From contig NC_134161.1 in NCBI RefSeq assembly GCF_033958435.1, positions 1,736,001 to 1,800,000 on the forward strand: a stretch of 64,000 bases of DNA. Reading direction: 5' to 3'. This document shows, one piece after another, positions 8,602 through 18,985 of this stretch (position 1 is the first letter of the stretch; each line of letters opens with the position of its first letter). Origin of the DNA: Carettochelys insculpta. Its lineage: Eukaryota; Chordata; Testudines; Carettochelyidae. A program made the translations under genes and the position numbers. The notes beneath the pieces are model-generated. The model saw only the letters and a list, made by a program, of their open reading frames with translations. It was not told where the DNA came from and did not search any database.

Positions 8602-10250
8602 GGGAGTGCCGGGTCCAGAGGAGGTTACCACACAGAACCCCAAACACACCCCCTGCTCCTCACAGCAGCCCAGGGAGCTGACAGATGCCACCCAGGGGGA
8701 CTCCATCCAGACACATAACATCAGGAAGAGCAGAAATAGGCCCCACAGTCACAGCCCTCATCCAGCAGCTGTAGCCCTACCTCCTTCTCTGTCCTTGTGT
8801 CAGCCTGGCCATTGTCTCTCATCCCCCCAGCACTACGCTATCTCAGCCAGCCCTTCATCCTCACCCCCCCGAGACTGTTTTCTGCTCAGCTAAGCAGGCC
8901 TTTTATATGGGGGCTGCCTTGGCAAGCCTTCTCTGGATTGGCTGTCCCAATGAACCCTTTCCTAGTTGGCTGGGGTTCTGCGCAGCCTGTGTAAGGCTGC
9001 CCAATCTTTCTCTTGCATGGGTGGGACAGTCCCCCCAGCACCAGGGTGAAAACGCCCTCACCTCTCTGGGTCGTCGGTTGTTCAGGCCGTGTGTACCCCG
9101 GTGGAGATTTTGCGCTGTCAGTTGCACTGGTGCTTGGTGGGAACCAGCAAGCGCAAAGCACTGGTGTGGGGATCCACTCACTTCCGCAGACGGCAGAGAG
9201 GACGTACGTCCGATCACCCATTAGAGCCGTCCCACAGCGAAGCCCTCTCCATGGTGAGGCCAGGTCTTGTCGGGGCAGGAGGCCGATGATGGGGTATCCC
9301 GAGTCCCCCTCACTGTCCCCTCTTTCCAAACACTGATCAGTTCCGGAAGCTCAGCACTGCTCCAGGGAGCAGGCGTTGTCAGCTGGCCCGGCGGGAAACG
9401 AGCAGACGTCGGTTTACCTGGAGTCAGAGCAGCAGACCTGCTGGGCGGCGTGGGCCCCTGGGCACTGTGGGAGATGCTGTGGAGGCTTCCCGGGCCCATC
9501 CCTGGTGGGCGCCGTACACCTCTTGTGGAGGTGGGCTTCTCTGTGCGGTGAAACGTTTGATTTCCACGACAAAAAGTCGCTGGCAGGTGTAGACGCCCCC
9601 CTGGCTTTTGTGCAAAGAAGGGACCTTTTCCACTTTACACAGCAGGTGTCCATGTGCCCTCAGCGTCAACTGGCTTAGCTGGTTTCTCCTCCGCTGTTCT
9701 GTGGCTGTGTGTCTACAGCCCCAGCCAGTCCTCTCCCAGTGACCATCAGTCAGCCCAGTGTCCGGGAGCCAGAGGCCATTCAGCAGTCCAATCCCCACCC
9801 ACTAGGCAACGCTGCAGCACAGAGGGGAAACTGAGGCCAACGTAGGCTCAACAGCCCTATTACAAACTATTTCTACTTCATCACAACAGGTTGCATAAGA
9901 GTTCCCCTCAGCCCATCATTCCCCTTCTCACAGCTGTTCTGCAGGGCATTAGGCAGGAACTTAATCACACAAGAAATGACAAAAGCACCTGAGGGCTTCC
10001 TGACTGTGCAGCCCGACCAGAGCTGGGCACTGGCCCATGCTAGACTGGTCCAATTTCCCCTCAGCCTGAGGACACTGGCTTTTGGGATGGAGCTGAACTG
10101 GACCAGCACCAGGCCAAGAATCCCTCTGTAGGGCAGAGCTGCTTACATCCTCACCCACTGACTGATCCACCTGGGGGAGTGTTCTGAGCTGGGCCTCCCT
10201 CAGCCTTTCCTGTTGAAGGGGGTCCACCATCATGAATTGTTGCAGGGGCA
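8602..10250. other. Intergenic stretch without recognised feature
   Basis: No exon or classified repeat can be supported. The open frames near 8886-9800 occur on both strands at once and show no family motif. A short MIR-like tail (GGGGAAACTGAGGCC) is seen near 9823. Confidence 0.5.
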
Positions 10251-10254
10251 ACCC

Positions 10255-10340
10255 CAGCTGCTGTAGCCTGGTGGTTGGGGTACCTCCTGCCGGATCAGGG
10301 AGGGGCTGGGATTTGAAGCAGGCTCTCCCACCTCTCAAGA
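10255..10340 (+). repeat. tRNA-like SINE head
   Basis: TAGCCTGGTGGTTGGGG (box A-like, about 10264) and GGGATTTGAAGC (box B-like, about 10308) are about 45 bp apart, as in tRNA-derived SINEs. A GCAGGCTCTCCCACCTC tail follows. It differs from the Cry I type copy at 10509. Confidence 0.4.
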
Positions 10341-10508
10341 GAAGGACCCATGGGCCGCTTGGGCCGCCCCTCAGCTTGTCTGTTGAAGATGGTCTACTTC
10401 AACTACATAACACCAGGCCCCAGACACCTCTGTGGTTGTGTGGGGGGTGGGGTTGAGCATTTCTCTGGGCTGGTTCAAATCTGGGGCCGGTTCAAAAAAA
10501 GTAGAGGA

Positions 10509-10700
10509 AGGGACAGCTCAGTGGTTTGAGCATTGGCCTGCTAAGCCCCAGGCTGTCAGTTCAATCCTTGAGGAGGCCATTTAGGGATTGGGGCAAATAG
10601 CTGCTGGGGAGGGTGTTTGATCCTGTTAAGGGGACTGGACTAGATGACCTTCTGAGGCCCCTTCCAGCTCAAGGAGATGCATATTCATTATTATTAAATC
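10509..10700 (+). repeat. Cry I-type turtle tRNA-derived SINE
   Basis: The head GGACAGCTCAGTGGTTTGAG carries a tRNA box A and GTTCAATCC (10559-10567) the box B. The body GAGGAGGCCATTTAGGGAT and the tail GACTAGATGACCTTCTGAGG / CCCCTTCCAGCTC end in an ATTATTATTAAA-type A/T tail. The 3' part resembles CR1/L2 tails, consistent with LINE-mediated spread. This family is known from cryptodiran turtles and is the best taxonomic marker in the window. Confidence 0.85.
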
Positions 10701-10849
10701 TTCTCTCTGTGCGCCAGAGTGGGTCTGGTGGCTGAGGTAAGACTCACCTTGCAAGGTGAATGGGGACTATGCGGAGCAGCCATGGCTGGCTTTTGTTGAG
10801 TAACAGCAGCCGTGCAAAAGACCCCCCACTGCTCTTTCATCCCTGATAG

Positions 10850-10935
10850 CCAGGGTACCCACCCAGGTATGGCAGACCCCAAGGCCCTTCTCTTCTGAGG
10901 GGTGTGAACCGGGGACTCCCACCTCCCAGGAAAGG
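10850..10935 (+). repeat. Second tRNA-like SINE remnant
   Basis: TAGCCAGGGTACCCACCCAGG and GGGTGTGAACCGGGGACTCC followed by CACCTCCCAGG parallel the repeat at 10255-10340 in the same orientation, but are more diverged. Confidence 0.3.
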
Positions 10936-10977
10936 TTGGGGTGGGCAAGCTTCAGACAAGGCTGTCGCACCTCACAG

Positions 10978-11052
10978 GGCAGTTGCCAAGGAGGTAGGAA
11001 ATCCCCGTGAAACCCCTGCAAAAGGGGTAAAGCCAAACCCTCCAACACCCAG
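10978..11052 (+). other. Candidate exon A of an unknown gene
   Basis: This 75-bp open segment lies between CGCACCTCACAG and the donor GTGAGTAC. In frame it encodes a Pro/Lys-rich peptide (AVAKEVGNPRETPAKGVK...) and ends in phase 2. It joins in frame with the candidate at 11170-11242. No family is recognised, and the polypyrimidine tract is weak. It lies next to SINE-like sequence, so it may be chance. Confidence 0.2.
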
Positions 11053-11169
11053 GTGAGTACCCCACTGCCAGGCTACAGAAGGGGCAGTTTGACGTCTATC
11101 TTGGACAGAAGGCTAGGTAAGTAACATAGCTTCAGGAGACGAGAAATCAGTCACTCCTCCGTCCCACAG

Positions 11170-11242
11170 CCAGGCTGCAGCGGAGCATTACCAAGCTGCT
11201 GCTCAGAAAGCCAAGCAGGAGATTCAGTTGCTTGGGCACAAA
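11170..11242 (+). other. Candidate exon B of an unknown gene
   Basis: This 73-bp segment lies between CACTCCTCCGTCCCACAG and the strong donor GTAAGTAT. In the frame set by candidate A it encodes a helix-like Ala/Gln/Lys-rich peptide ([19 protein letters not shown]...). All three frames are open, so frame openness is not evidence. A CR1 begins immediately downstream. Function unknown. Confidence 0.25.
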
Positions 11243-11246
11243 GTAA

Positions 11247-12325
11247 GTATGGATTGGACACATGGAGTGTAAGATGGGTAGAAAGCTGGCTAGACAGTCA
11301 GGCCCACCAGGTAGTGATCAATGGCTCGATGTCTGGTTGGTGGTTGGTTTCAAGTGGAGTACCCCAAGGATTGGTTCTAGGGCCGGTGTTGTTCAACATC
11401 TTTATTAATGATCTGGATGACGGGATGGATTGCACCCTCAGCAAATTTGCAGATGACACTAAGCTGGGGGATAGGTAGATACGCTGCAGGGTAGAAACAG
11501 GGACCAGAGTGACCTAGATAAATTAGAGGATTGGGCCAAAAGAAATGTGGTGAGGTTCAGCAAGGAGAAGTGCGGAGTCCTGCACTTGGGACGGAAGAAT
11601 CCTAAGCATTGTTACAGGCTGGGGAAACAACTGGCTAAGTAGCAGTGTAGCAGATAAGGACCTGGGGATTACAGCGGGTGAGAGACTGGATATGAGTCAA
11701 CAGTGTGCCCTTGTAGCCAAGAACGCTAACGGCATATTGGGGTGCATTAGGAGAAGCATTTCCAGGAGATCTAGAGAAGTTATTATTCCCCTCTACTCAA
11801 CACTGGTGAGGTCACATCTGGAGTATTGCATCCAGTTCTGGGCCACCCCAGTACAGAAGGGATGTGGGCGCATTGAAGAGCGTTCAGCAGAGGGCAATGA
11901 AAATGATTAGCGGGTTGGAGCACATGCCCTGTGAGGAGAGGCTGAGGGACTTGGTCTTATTTAGTTTACAGAAGAGAAGACTGAGGGGTGATTTAATAGC
12001 AGCCTTCAACTTCCTGAAAGGGGGCTCTAAAGAGGATGGAGAGAAACTGTTCTCAGTAGTGACAGGTGGCAGAACAAGGAGCAATGGTCTGAAGTTACAG
12101 AGGGAGAGGTGTGGGTTGGATATTAGGAAAAACTGTTTCACCAGGAGGGTGGTGAAGCACTGGAATATGTTACCAACAGAGGTGGTGGAATCTCCATCCC
12201 TAGACGTTTTTAGGTCCTGGCTTGACAAAGCCCTTTAGTTGGGGTCGATCCTGCTTTAGGCAGGGGGCTGGATTAGATGACCTCCTGAGGTCCCTTCCAG
12301 CCCTAGGATTCTATGCCTCTGTGAA
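11247..12325 (+). mobile_element. CR1 LINE, 5'-truncated
   Basis: Broken reading frames contain the reverse transcriptase motif [20 protein letters not shown] and the catalytic FADDTKL (near 11440-11465), then the CR1 C-terminal block ([38 protein letters not shown]) and the 3' UTR ending GGTCCCTTCCAGCCCTAGGA / TTCTATG. Frameshifts and stops show it is dead. It is the same subfamily as the copies at 16.7, 51.8 and 57.3 kb. Confidence 0.9.
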
Positions 12326-13470
12326 AACACAACCCCCATGGTACAGGGGCAGCTATGCCTCAGCAGAGCCCATGGAACCAGGTGCCTCTGAGTACAACGC
12401 CCTGTGTCCACACCAGGAGCTCTCCTTGCAAACAGCTCCCCAGCAGCCCCAGGGGATGTGACCTGGGATGGGAATGCTCCCGATGGGATGCCATTGCTGC
12501 CAAGGGTGTCCAGTCCGCGAGAGATGACAACCCTAATTTGAACCAACAGCTCCCACAGGCCAGGTGCCCAGCCCAACCACCAGCCTGCAGCCAGTCGGAA
12601 TAGAATAGGTCGAGCACGGAAGAGCTTCACCAGATACCACCCACTCCATTTTCTCTAGCAGGAAGAGGCCCCTTCCCATCATCAGGCAGCAGGGGCTATT
12701 CAGGGCTGGCCCCTGCTGCATCCCCATCCATCCCCTCACTACCCATCCACTGCTGCCTGCCAGGTCGCCCCATCCATCCCACCATTACTTGTGAGCCCTG
12801 CATCCTCCCTGGGCTCCCCGCCCCCAGGCCTGCTGTCTCCCCTGCCCATCGCACTGAGCTCCCTTCCATGTCCATGCACCCCACACCCAGAGAGTAGCGG
12901 CTCCTGGCTGGGAGCCCACAGGTGCCAGGGCTGTGAACTGCCCAGCCCAGAAGTGCTGTGGCTCAACCCAGCATAGATTAAGCTCTGGGTGGTCACTCAC
13001 CCATAAGGACTGTCCCGTTCATTTTTATGTCTGCCAGGGCATCACAGACTTTCTGTAGAAAGAGAATGGTGCCCCTGCCCTGGGTTAAACACACCCTGGA
13101 GGTTTGCATCCAGGCAGCCAGTTGGAAGCCAACTGACCTGCCCTTCTGCTGCAGATGGGAGAGGTCTCATGCTTTAAGAAAGGTGCGAATAACTTAAAAT
13201 CCCCATGATGGGGAGGCTGCTCCACACCGGAGTGGAAAGGGTTAAAACGCCTTGCAAGAGGGCTGATCCTGGGAGCCAATCAGGAAAGGGCATGTGCAGC
13301 CTATCAGGGCCAAGTAGACCCGATAAAATGAATTGCAGCTGCCCCCAAGCCGCTTTCCAGCTGTTGCGTGAGCAGGTCTGGTTGCCTATGGAGGAAATGG
13401 TGCCCTGCACAGAGCACTATTGGAGGGGGTGTGGGACAGTAAGGGGACCATTGGCCTGGCCAACCCCCAG
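12326..13470. other. Intergenic stretch
   Basis: No classified repeat is seen. The only candidate is a 52-bp exon-like segment on the minus strand at 13001-13052. The segment 12620-12900 is rich in CATCC/CCCATCC words. Confidence 0.4.
13001..13052 (-). other. Candidate minus-strand exon
   Basis: Read on the minus strand, a good acceptor (CACCATTCTCTTTCTACAG) leads into 17 codons, KVCDALADIKMNGTVLM plus one base, followed by the donor GTGAGTGACC. Both splice sites are strong, and the peptide looks protein-like rather than low-complexity. No partner exon or family was recognised. Confidence 0.25.
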
Positions 13471-13599
13471 GCTGAGGGGCTAACGGAGAGGCTAGGGCTA
13501 CATGGGGGAAGCTGAGGGGCTAACGGAGAGGCTAGGGCTACATGGGGGAAGCTGAGGGGCTAACGGAGAGGCTAGGGCTACATGGGGGAAGCTGAGGGT
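13471..13599 (+). repeat. Perfect 40-bp tandem repeat, 3.2 copies
   Basis: Units at 13471-13510, 13511-13550 and 13551-13590 are identical (starting GCTGAGGGGCTAACGGAGAG), plus nine further bases. The lack of any difference between copies indicates a recent duplication, or a collapsed or expanded array in the assembly. Confidence 0.95.
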
Positions 13600-13998
13600 A
13601 GGACCGGGCAGCCAGTGATGAGTGGCCAAGTCTTGCTGTTTGCCCTGAGGGAAGGTGCTAGTGGGAGGATGGCTGTGTGTCACTGCGGTAAGGGGGTCTT
13701 CATGGGCCTCCTGGGGGTGGGGGAGGAGCCCAGCCATGGGCACTGAGTGGAGGGCCAGCCCCGGAGAGAAGGGAGCTGTGGCCAGGGATGGCTGGGGGCC
13801 CTGGCGCAGGGCGAAGATTGACGGTGAGAGCTGCAGGGAGAGGGTGCTCCAAGGCTGGGCTGACTAATTCCTGGCCTGGCTGGAGGAAGGTGCTGTGGAG
13901 GTGAGTTTCAACCTGTTGCAACCCTGCTGCAATGGGAGGGGCAGAAGCAGCCAGGCACAGCTGGTGGCAGTTCGAAGGAAGGTCAGGGCCTTGTGGGC

Positions 13999-14155
13999 AG
14001 GGTTCCAGCTAATTTTTCCATCCATGGGAGGGGTAAATTATGCGCACCACAAATAAACAGGCTGCTGGCTGGGGGTGCTCTGCTAATCAGCTGGTCAGCA
14101 CCTGACTGTGCTGGGTGGCTGCCCAAGTGCCCAGCTCCCAGAGAACACTGGCTGT
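13999..14155. repeat. Possible small MITE
   Basis: CAGGGTTCCAGCTAATTTTT at the left and CCCAGAGAACACTGGC at the right resemble ends of short hAT-like elements, with TAATCAGCTGGTCAGCACCTG between. The ends match only loosely. Confidence 0.25.
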
Positions 14156-14159
14156 GGGT

Positions 14160-15000
14160 GGATCCCTGCTAAGCTGCGCTGGGCCCTGGATCTAGGCAGC
14201 TGAATGGGCCTGGCTCTCTGTGCCCCCGACCCAAGGGTGGAAGGCCTCTTAGTTTCCTGTTTGCTCAGTTAAAGCCTGTAGACTAGTGCCCTGCCTGGCC
14301 TCCAGGTTTGATCCTAGAGACAGCAACTTCTCCCTTGCACAGACTGCTGCTGCAGGAGTGTGGCCACCCTGGAGATGACCGGGTCAGATGGCTGTGCAAG
14401 CCCCTGAGATAGTCTGAGCCCCTGGTCCTCCACTCCAGGGTGTGTAGCTCAGCGGTTGCCTACAGGAGAAGAGGAAAGCCCTCTGAGACTGCTGGAGCTG
14501 CGCCCTTAGGGACAGGGTGAGCCTGGCTATGTTTAGCACAGGATGTGCAGCCTGAGGGGAAAGTCCTCTCATGGGGCAGGAGAGTTCTAGGGGTGGGCAG
14601 GAGAGGGGTTCTCATGGCCTGTGCAATCTGCTCTTCAGCAGTACACAAGATTACACACTGTGGGTTTGGTTGGGCCAAGGAGGGCATCTACCGGCCAGCT
14701 GGTGTAATCCTAGTCCTGGAGGTCCCCCACTCACATGTCTCTGGAAGCTCAGCCTTGAGACTGAGTGGCTGCCCTCAAATGGAGTGGGGGTGGGTGCCAG
14801 TGGTCATGACCACCGGGGTGGGGCATGAGAAGTGCCCTCATTTTGAGCATCCTCCTGAGATTTGGTTGGTGAGCTCATCAGCTTCCTTATTCTGGTTAGA
14901 GACATTAAAATCCCTGGTAGGAAAACAGATGGATTAATAATGTATTTGTAGAAGCATTTGAGATCCTCTGGTGGGCAGCTAAACATTGGAGGGCCTTGCA
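14160..15000. other. Intergenic stretch without recognised feature
   Basis: No exon, RNA gene or classified repeat can be supported here. Confidence 0.4.
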
Positions 15001-15007
15001 CCTACAT

Positions 15008-16365
15008 GTGATGTATCACACATGTCCGGAGTAACAGGGCAGTAGTAGTGTGGGGCAAGGCCAGGGATGCAGGCATGGTGCAGCCAGATCCCAGACCTCA
15101 CTGCAGGAAGGAGAATTGGGGTAGCCAGTGGGTGTGAACTGTGGCTGTGATGAGTAATTCTGGCTCCATCCCTATTAAATTGGTTCATCTTATACCACTC
15201 CAGCCCATCTGGAAGGCTCACCAGGCCCCACACAGTCAGACCGACATAAGCAATGTGCCAGCAGGAGCTCAGTACTGCTGAAGGATTTGGGGGAATGTGT
15301 CCTTTAGAGATCATTGCATGAAAATGCAAAGTGGTGCGATATGTAATACCTTGTAAACAAAGCCTGATGGCACCAGGTGAAGCAATGATCCTTGGTCTAG
15401 GGTAAGCATTATGTTGTTGAGTCACTATTTATTCTATCACCTGGTGTAAGAATTGTGGCGTATCAACAATGCTTGAAACTGTTGTGGGGGTACAGGGCAG
15501 TTGTTGCTGTGTAAGATATGGATCACACAGGGCTCCCCCATCTGGGCATTGTGCAGCAGAAAGTGGGGGAAAGGTATAGTGATTGAACTGGCTAGGTAAG
15601 AACTTTTTGGCCATATGGCTGTAAGACTGGGTTGACTAGTCCCCCTGCACTGTTCAAAGGTAGAGCTAAAGCTGGGGTCCATGGTTAATTTTTGCTAATC
15701 TGTTTTGGTGGATTCTGTGGCTAGGCCCAGAGCTGAATGCCACTGAGCTGAAATCACTGGCAGCTGAAGCCGCAGACAGCTGGAATCAGAGGGTTTCCCT
15801 ATAGCAAAGCCCACCTTACACAGGACAAGCAGCCAACAGAGCACAGTGGACAGGTGGCTGGCAGGAGCAAGTAGGACACTGGGCCAGCAGAAAGGTTGCA
15901 TTGCCTCAGGTTCAATGAGGGAATGCATCAGGGTGATGTGTCAGGGCCTGCACGGACTGGACAGTCGTAAGTGTGGCACTTGAAGAGGGGTACGGAGAAA
16001 GTTTGGGTATGTGAATGGGACCCTTGTGGTATTGGACTGGTGAGCCTGAGAGGCAAAGGACACTGCTTAATCCATGTGAGCTGGGACAGTTACTTGAGGG
16101 TTGGTTATGAACTCTGGGTGTGGTATTTTCCCAAGCTAATGCCATGTGATTTCTCCACCTCCTCCATTAAAAGTTTCTTTCTGCATTCACTTTGTGCTTG
16201 TCAGTGGGGAAGCATTGCCTCTCCGAGGCACCTGGGCTGGGTCAATTTCCCAGGCTACTGGGTGGGGGCTTAAGCCTATTCTATGCGAGATGGATAAAAA
16301 GGTACCCCTAGGTACTGAACCTGGCACTGGTTGCTACCGACTGCTTCCAGAAGAAGGGTTAGACA
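15008..16365 (+). repeat. Possible solo LTR of an endogenous retroelement
   Basis: The 3' part has LTR-like order: TTAAAAGTTTCTTTCTGCATTCACTTTG (polyadenylation-like, near 16166), CTCCGAGGCACCTGGGCTGG, then TACTGAACCTGGCACTGGTTG and AGAAGGGTTAGACA as a plausible U5 end. The 5' boundary is a guess and no target duplication was found. No retroviral coding sequence is present. Confidence 0.3.
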
Positions 16366-16517
16366 TGCATGGGACTGTCACTAGGTCTTGGTCACACACA
16401 GACGTGCTGTTGCCGCCACCTTGTGTTCAACTGTTTGTGCCTTGCATGGTAAAGAGTCTGAGGGGCAGCCTGCCGTGCTGTAACAGCTGTAGCTTCACAG
16501 AAAACACCGTCCTGTAA

Positions 16518-16560
16518 AAATGCTAGTCTTTAAGGTGCTGCAAGACTGCTGGTTTTCTGT
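16518..16560 (+). repeat. Penelope-like terminal fragment
   Basis: TGCTAGTCTTTAAGGTGCTG then CAAGACTGCTGGTTTT matches the end of the inverted-arm repeat at 54.5-54.8 kb (GTTAGTCTTTAAAGTGCTAC, TGGACTGC). Confidence 0.4.
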
Positions 16561-16674
16561 TTGTGTTACAGGTTCTGGCTGTAGCATTATTATGCAAGTA
16601 GAGTTACATGTTTCTCAAGGGACACGGTCAAGTTCGTGTCAGTGTTTCACAGTGGTGGGATATAGCCTTGCTTT

Positions 16675-17165
16675 CAGAGAATCGTAGAATAGAGCTGGAT
16701 GAGACCTAAAAAAGCCATCGAGTCCAGCCCCCTGCTCTAAGCAGGACCAAACCCATCAGATCAGCCCAGCCAGGGCTTTGTTGAGCCAAGACTTAAACAC
16801 CTCCAGGGATGGAGACTCCACTACTTCCCTGGGGAGACCATTCCAATGCTTCACCACCCTCCTAGTGAAAAAGCTTTTTCTAATGTTCGACCTGGACCTT
16901 TCCAACTGCAACTTGAGACCATCGTTCCATGTTCTGCCATCCGTCACCACTGTGAACAGCCTCTCTCCAGCCTCTCTCCAGCCTCCCGTCAGTCAGTTGA
17001 AGGCTGCTATCAAGTCCCCCCTCAGTCTTCTCTTCTGCAGACTAAACAGTCCCAATTCCCTCAACCTTTCTTCATAAGTCACATGCTCCAGCCTCCTAAT
17101 TATTTTGGTCGCCCTCCGCTGGACCCTCTCCAGTGTATCCGCATCCTTCCTATAATTTGTTAAAT
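16675..17165 (-). mobile_element. CR1 LINE 3' end, inverted
   Basis: On the minus strand the CR1 C-terminal block is readable ([44 protein letters not shown]), followed by a 3' end near 16675 with a TTCTACGATTCT-like tail. A short duplication (CTCTCTCCAGCCT twice near 16965) interrupts the frame. Confidence 0.88.
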
Positions 17166-17657
17166 CCCTCCAAAAGCTGGCTTTGTTTGGAGTCAGCCAT
17201 TTCCTCCAGTGGGTTTGAAACCCAAACATTGCAGCATCTTGCTAAAACTAGCCCTAAAAGGAGGGACAAAAGTCAGCAAAAGTGAAATTGACCTACTTGG
17301 TTAATTTTTGCTCTAACTTCAGCTCAGATATGAAGACTAAAACAGGATTCATGGCGCAAACTAGATGCTAACTATTCCCATTTTAATAATCTGAGGTGCT
17401 TATTAATCACACAATACTGTCTCTCTAATAGAGACACTGTACAAATATCCATGGTGCTAACAGCAAGCAGAATTCCTGGAGGGTGCGAATAAAGTGCCTA
17501 ATTTAATTTCATGAAGGGCCAGGTAGGCAGCACTGTGCTGTGACTTACTATCACTGCATGGCTTTAAAGAATTGATATGCTGTAATATTGTTATGGTTTT
17601 TAGGCCGTGATTTGTATTTTCTGTGGTGTTATCACTTGCACAAAGAGCAGTAGGACA
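17166..17657. other. AT-rich stretch between CR1 and MITE
   Basis: No gene or classified repeat is recognised. Base composition is more AT-rich than the flanks. Confidence 0.4.
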
Positions 17658-17662
17658 GGCTG

Positions 17663-18371
17663 GCCGCGTCTACATGTGCATGCTACTTCGGAGTAGCAGT
17701 GCCAACTTCGAAATAGCGCCCGTCACGGCTACACGTGTTGGGCGCTATTTCGAAGTTGAAATCGACGTTAGGTGGCGAGACGTCAAAGTCGCTAACCCCA
17801 TGAGGGGATGGGAATAGCGCCCTACTTCGAAGCTGAACGTCGAAGTAGGGCACGTGTAGACGATCTGCGTCCCGCAACATCGAAATAGCGGGGTCTGCCA
17901 TGGCAGCCATCAGCTGAGGGGTTGAGAGACGCTCTCTCTCCAGCCCCTGCGGGGCTCTATGGTCACCGTGTGCAGCAGCCCTTAGCCCAGGGCTTCTGGC
18001 TGCTGCTGCGGCAGCTGGGGATCCATGCTGCAGGCACAGGGTCTGCAACCAGTTGTCGGCTCTGTGTATCTTGTGTTGTTTAGTGCAACTGTGTCTGGGA
18101 GGGGCCCTTTAAGGGAGCGGCTTGCTGTTGAGTCCGCCCTGTGACCCTGTCTGCAGCTGTGCCTGGCACCCTTATTTCGATGTGTGCTACTTTGGCGTGT
18201 AGACGTTCCCTCGCAGCGCCTATTTCGATGTGGTGCCGCGCAACGTCGAAGTTGAACATCGATGTTGCCAGCCCTGGAGGACGTGTAGACGTTATTCATC
18301 GAAATAGACTATTTCGATGTTGCTACATCGAAATAAGCTATTTCGATGTAGCGTGCACGTGTAGACGTAGC
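17663..18371 (-). mobile_element. 709-bp foldback MITE, copy 2 (inverted)
   Basis: This element is the same length as the one at 5971-6679, in opposite orientation. Ends are GCCGCGTCTACATGTGCA and its mirrored partner TGCACGTGTAGACGTAGC. Flanks are GGCTG (17658-17662) and CGCTG (18372-18376), a 4-5 bp target duplication with at most one mismatch. The interior palindromes and both open frames (17683-18048, 17982-18299) are retained. Confidence 0.85.
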
Positions 18372-18681
18372 CGCTGTGGTGTAAAGTATAGGTCAGTAGA
18401 GATGTAAGATTGCATTAAGTCCTGTCAGTGCTGCTGGGCTGTCACCCACTTACGTTTTAGATCTCTCCCCAGTAGAATCCTTTTCCATGACTGGATATTT
18501 GCTTCTTTGCTCCAGATTACAGGACTATAAACCAGTGGTCAGAGTTACAGCAGGGAATTATGGGCTCTTCCACCATGCTTCAGTGGGAATGGGAAAAAGA
18601 CTAAACAAATCCTTTCTTGATCCAGGCAAACTTAGCCTCAAGCTGGGCAAACATGGCTTGTTTGAAGCATAGGTACAGCTG

Positions 18682-18985
18682 GTTGCATCTCTCTAGTCTG
18701 GCACTCTCTCAGCTGGCAACATCCGCAATCCGGCATGATTTCAGCTAGCTGGATGTCCACTTCTCATGGGCGTGGCCAAGTTTCCCGTGGTCCCATGAAT
18801 TTTTACAGCCACCGGTCCTGGCTCTGTGTTCTGTGCTGTTTAGCTCTAGTATCACCCCAAATGTCTTGAGAGCCCAGGCAGCATGGGAAGTGTTGGTGAT
18901 GTTGCTACACAATATTGACCTCCCATGGTCTGGCAAATTCTCTTCTGGCACCAGTTGGCCCAAGCGTGCCAGATGAGAGGTTCAG
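18682..18985. mobile_element. Non-autonomous DNA transposon fragment
   Basis: The left end, CATCTCTCTAGTCTGGCACTC, and right end, GTGCCAGATGAGAGGTTC, are imperfect inverted repeats. The interior includes CAATCCGGCATGATTTCAGC and CTGGATGTCCACTTCTCATG. The layout matches a vertebrate MITE type ('CTCTGGTCCGGCA' ends). The superfamily was not determined. Confidence 0.5.

Noticed and set aside
10555..10570. Functional tRNA gene
   Set aside because: Boxes A and B are present but the sequence is a tRNA-derived SINE head with a LINE-like tail. A cloverleaf acceptor stem is not formed.
13471..13599. CRISPR-like array
   Set aside because: The repeats are directly adjacent without unique spacers, and the genome is that of a vertebrate.
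15008..16365. Complete endogenous retrovirus
   Set aside because: Only an LTR-like 3' end is seen. No gag, pol or env resemblance, no second LTR and no clear target duplication.
16778..17077. + strand 99-codon frame
   Set aside because: Antisense shadow of the inverted CR1 at 16675-17165.
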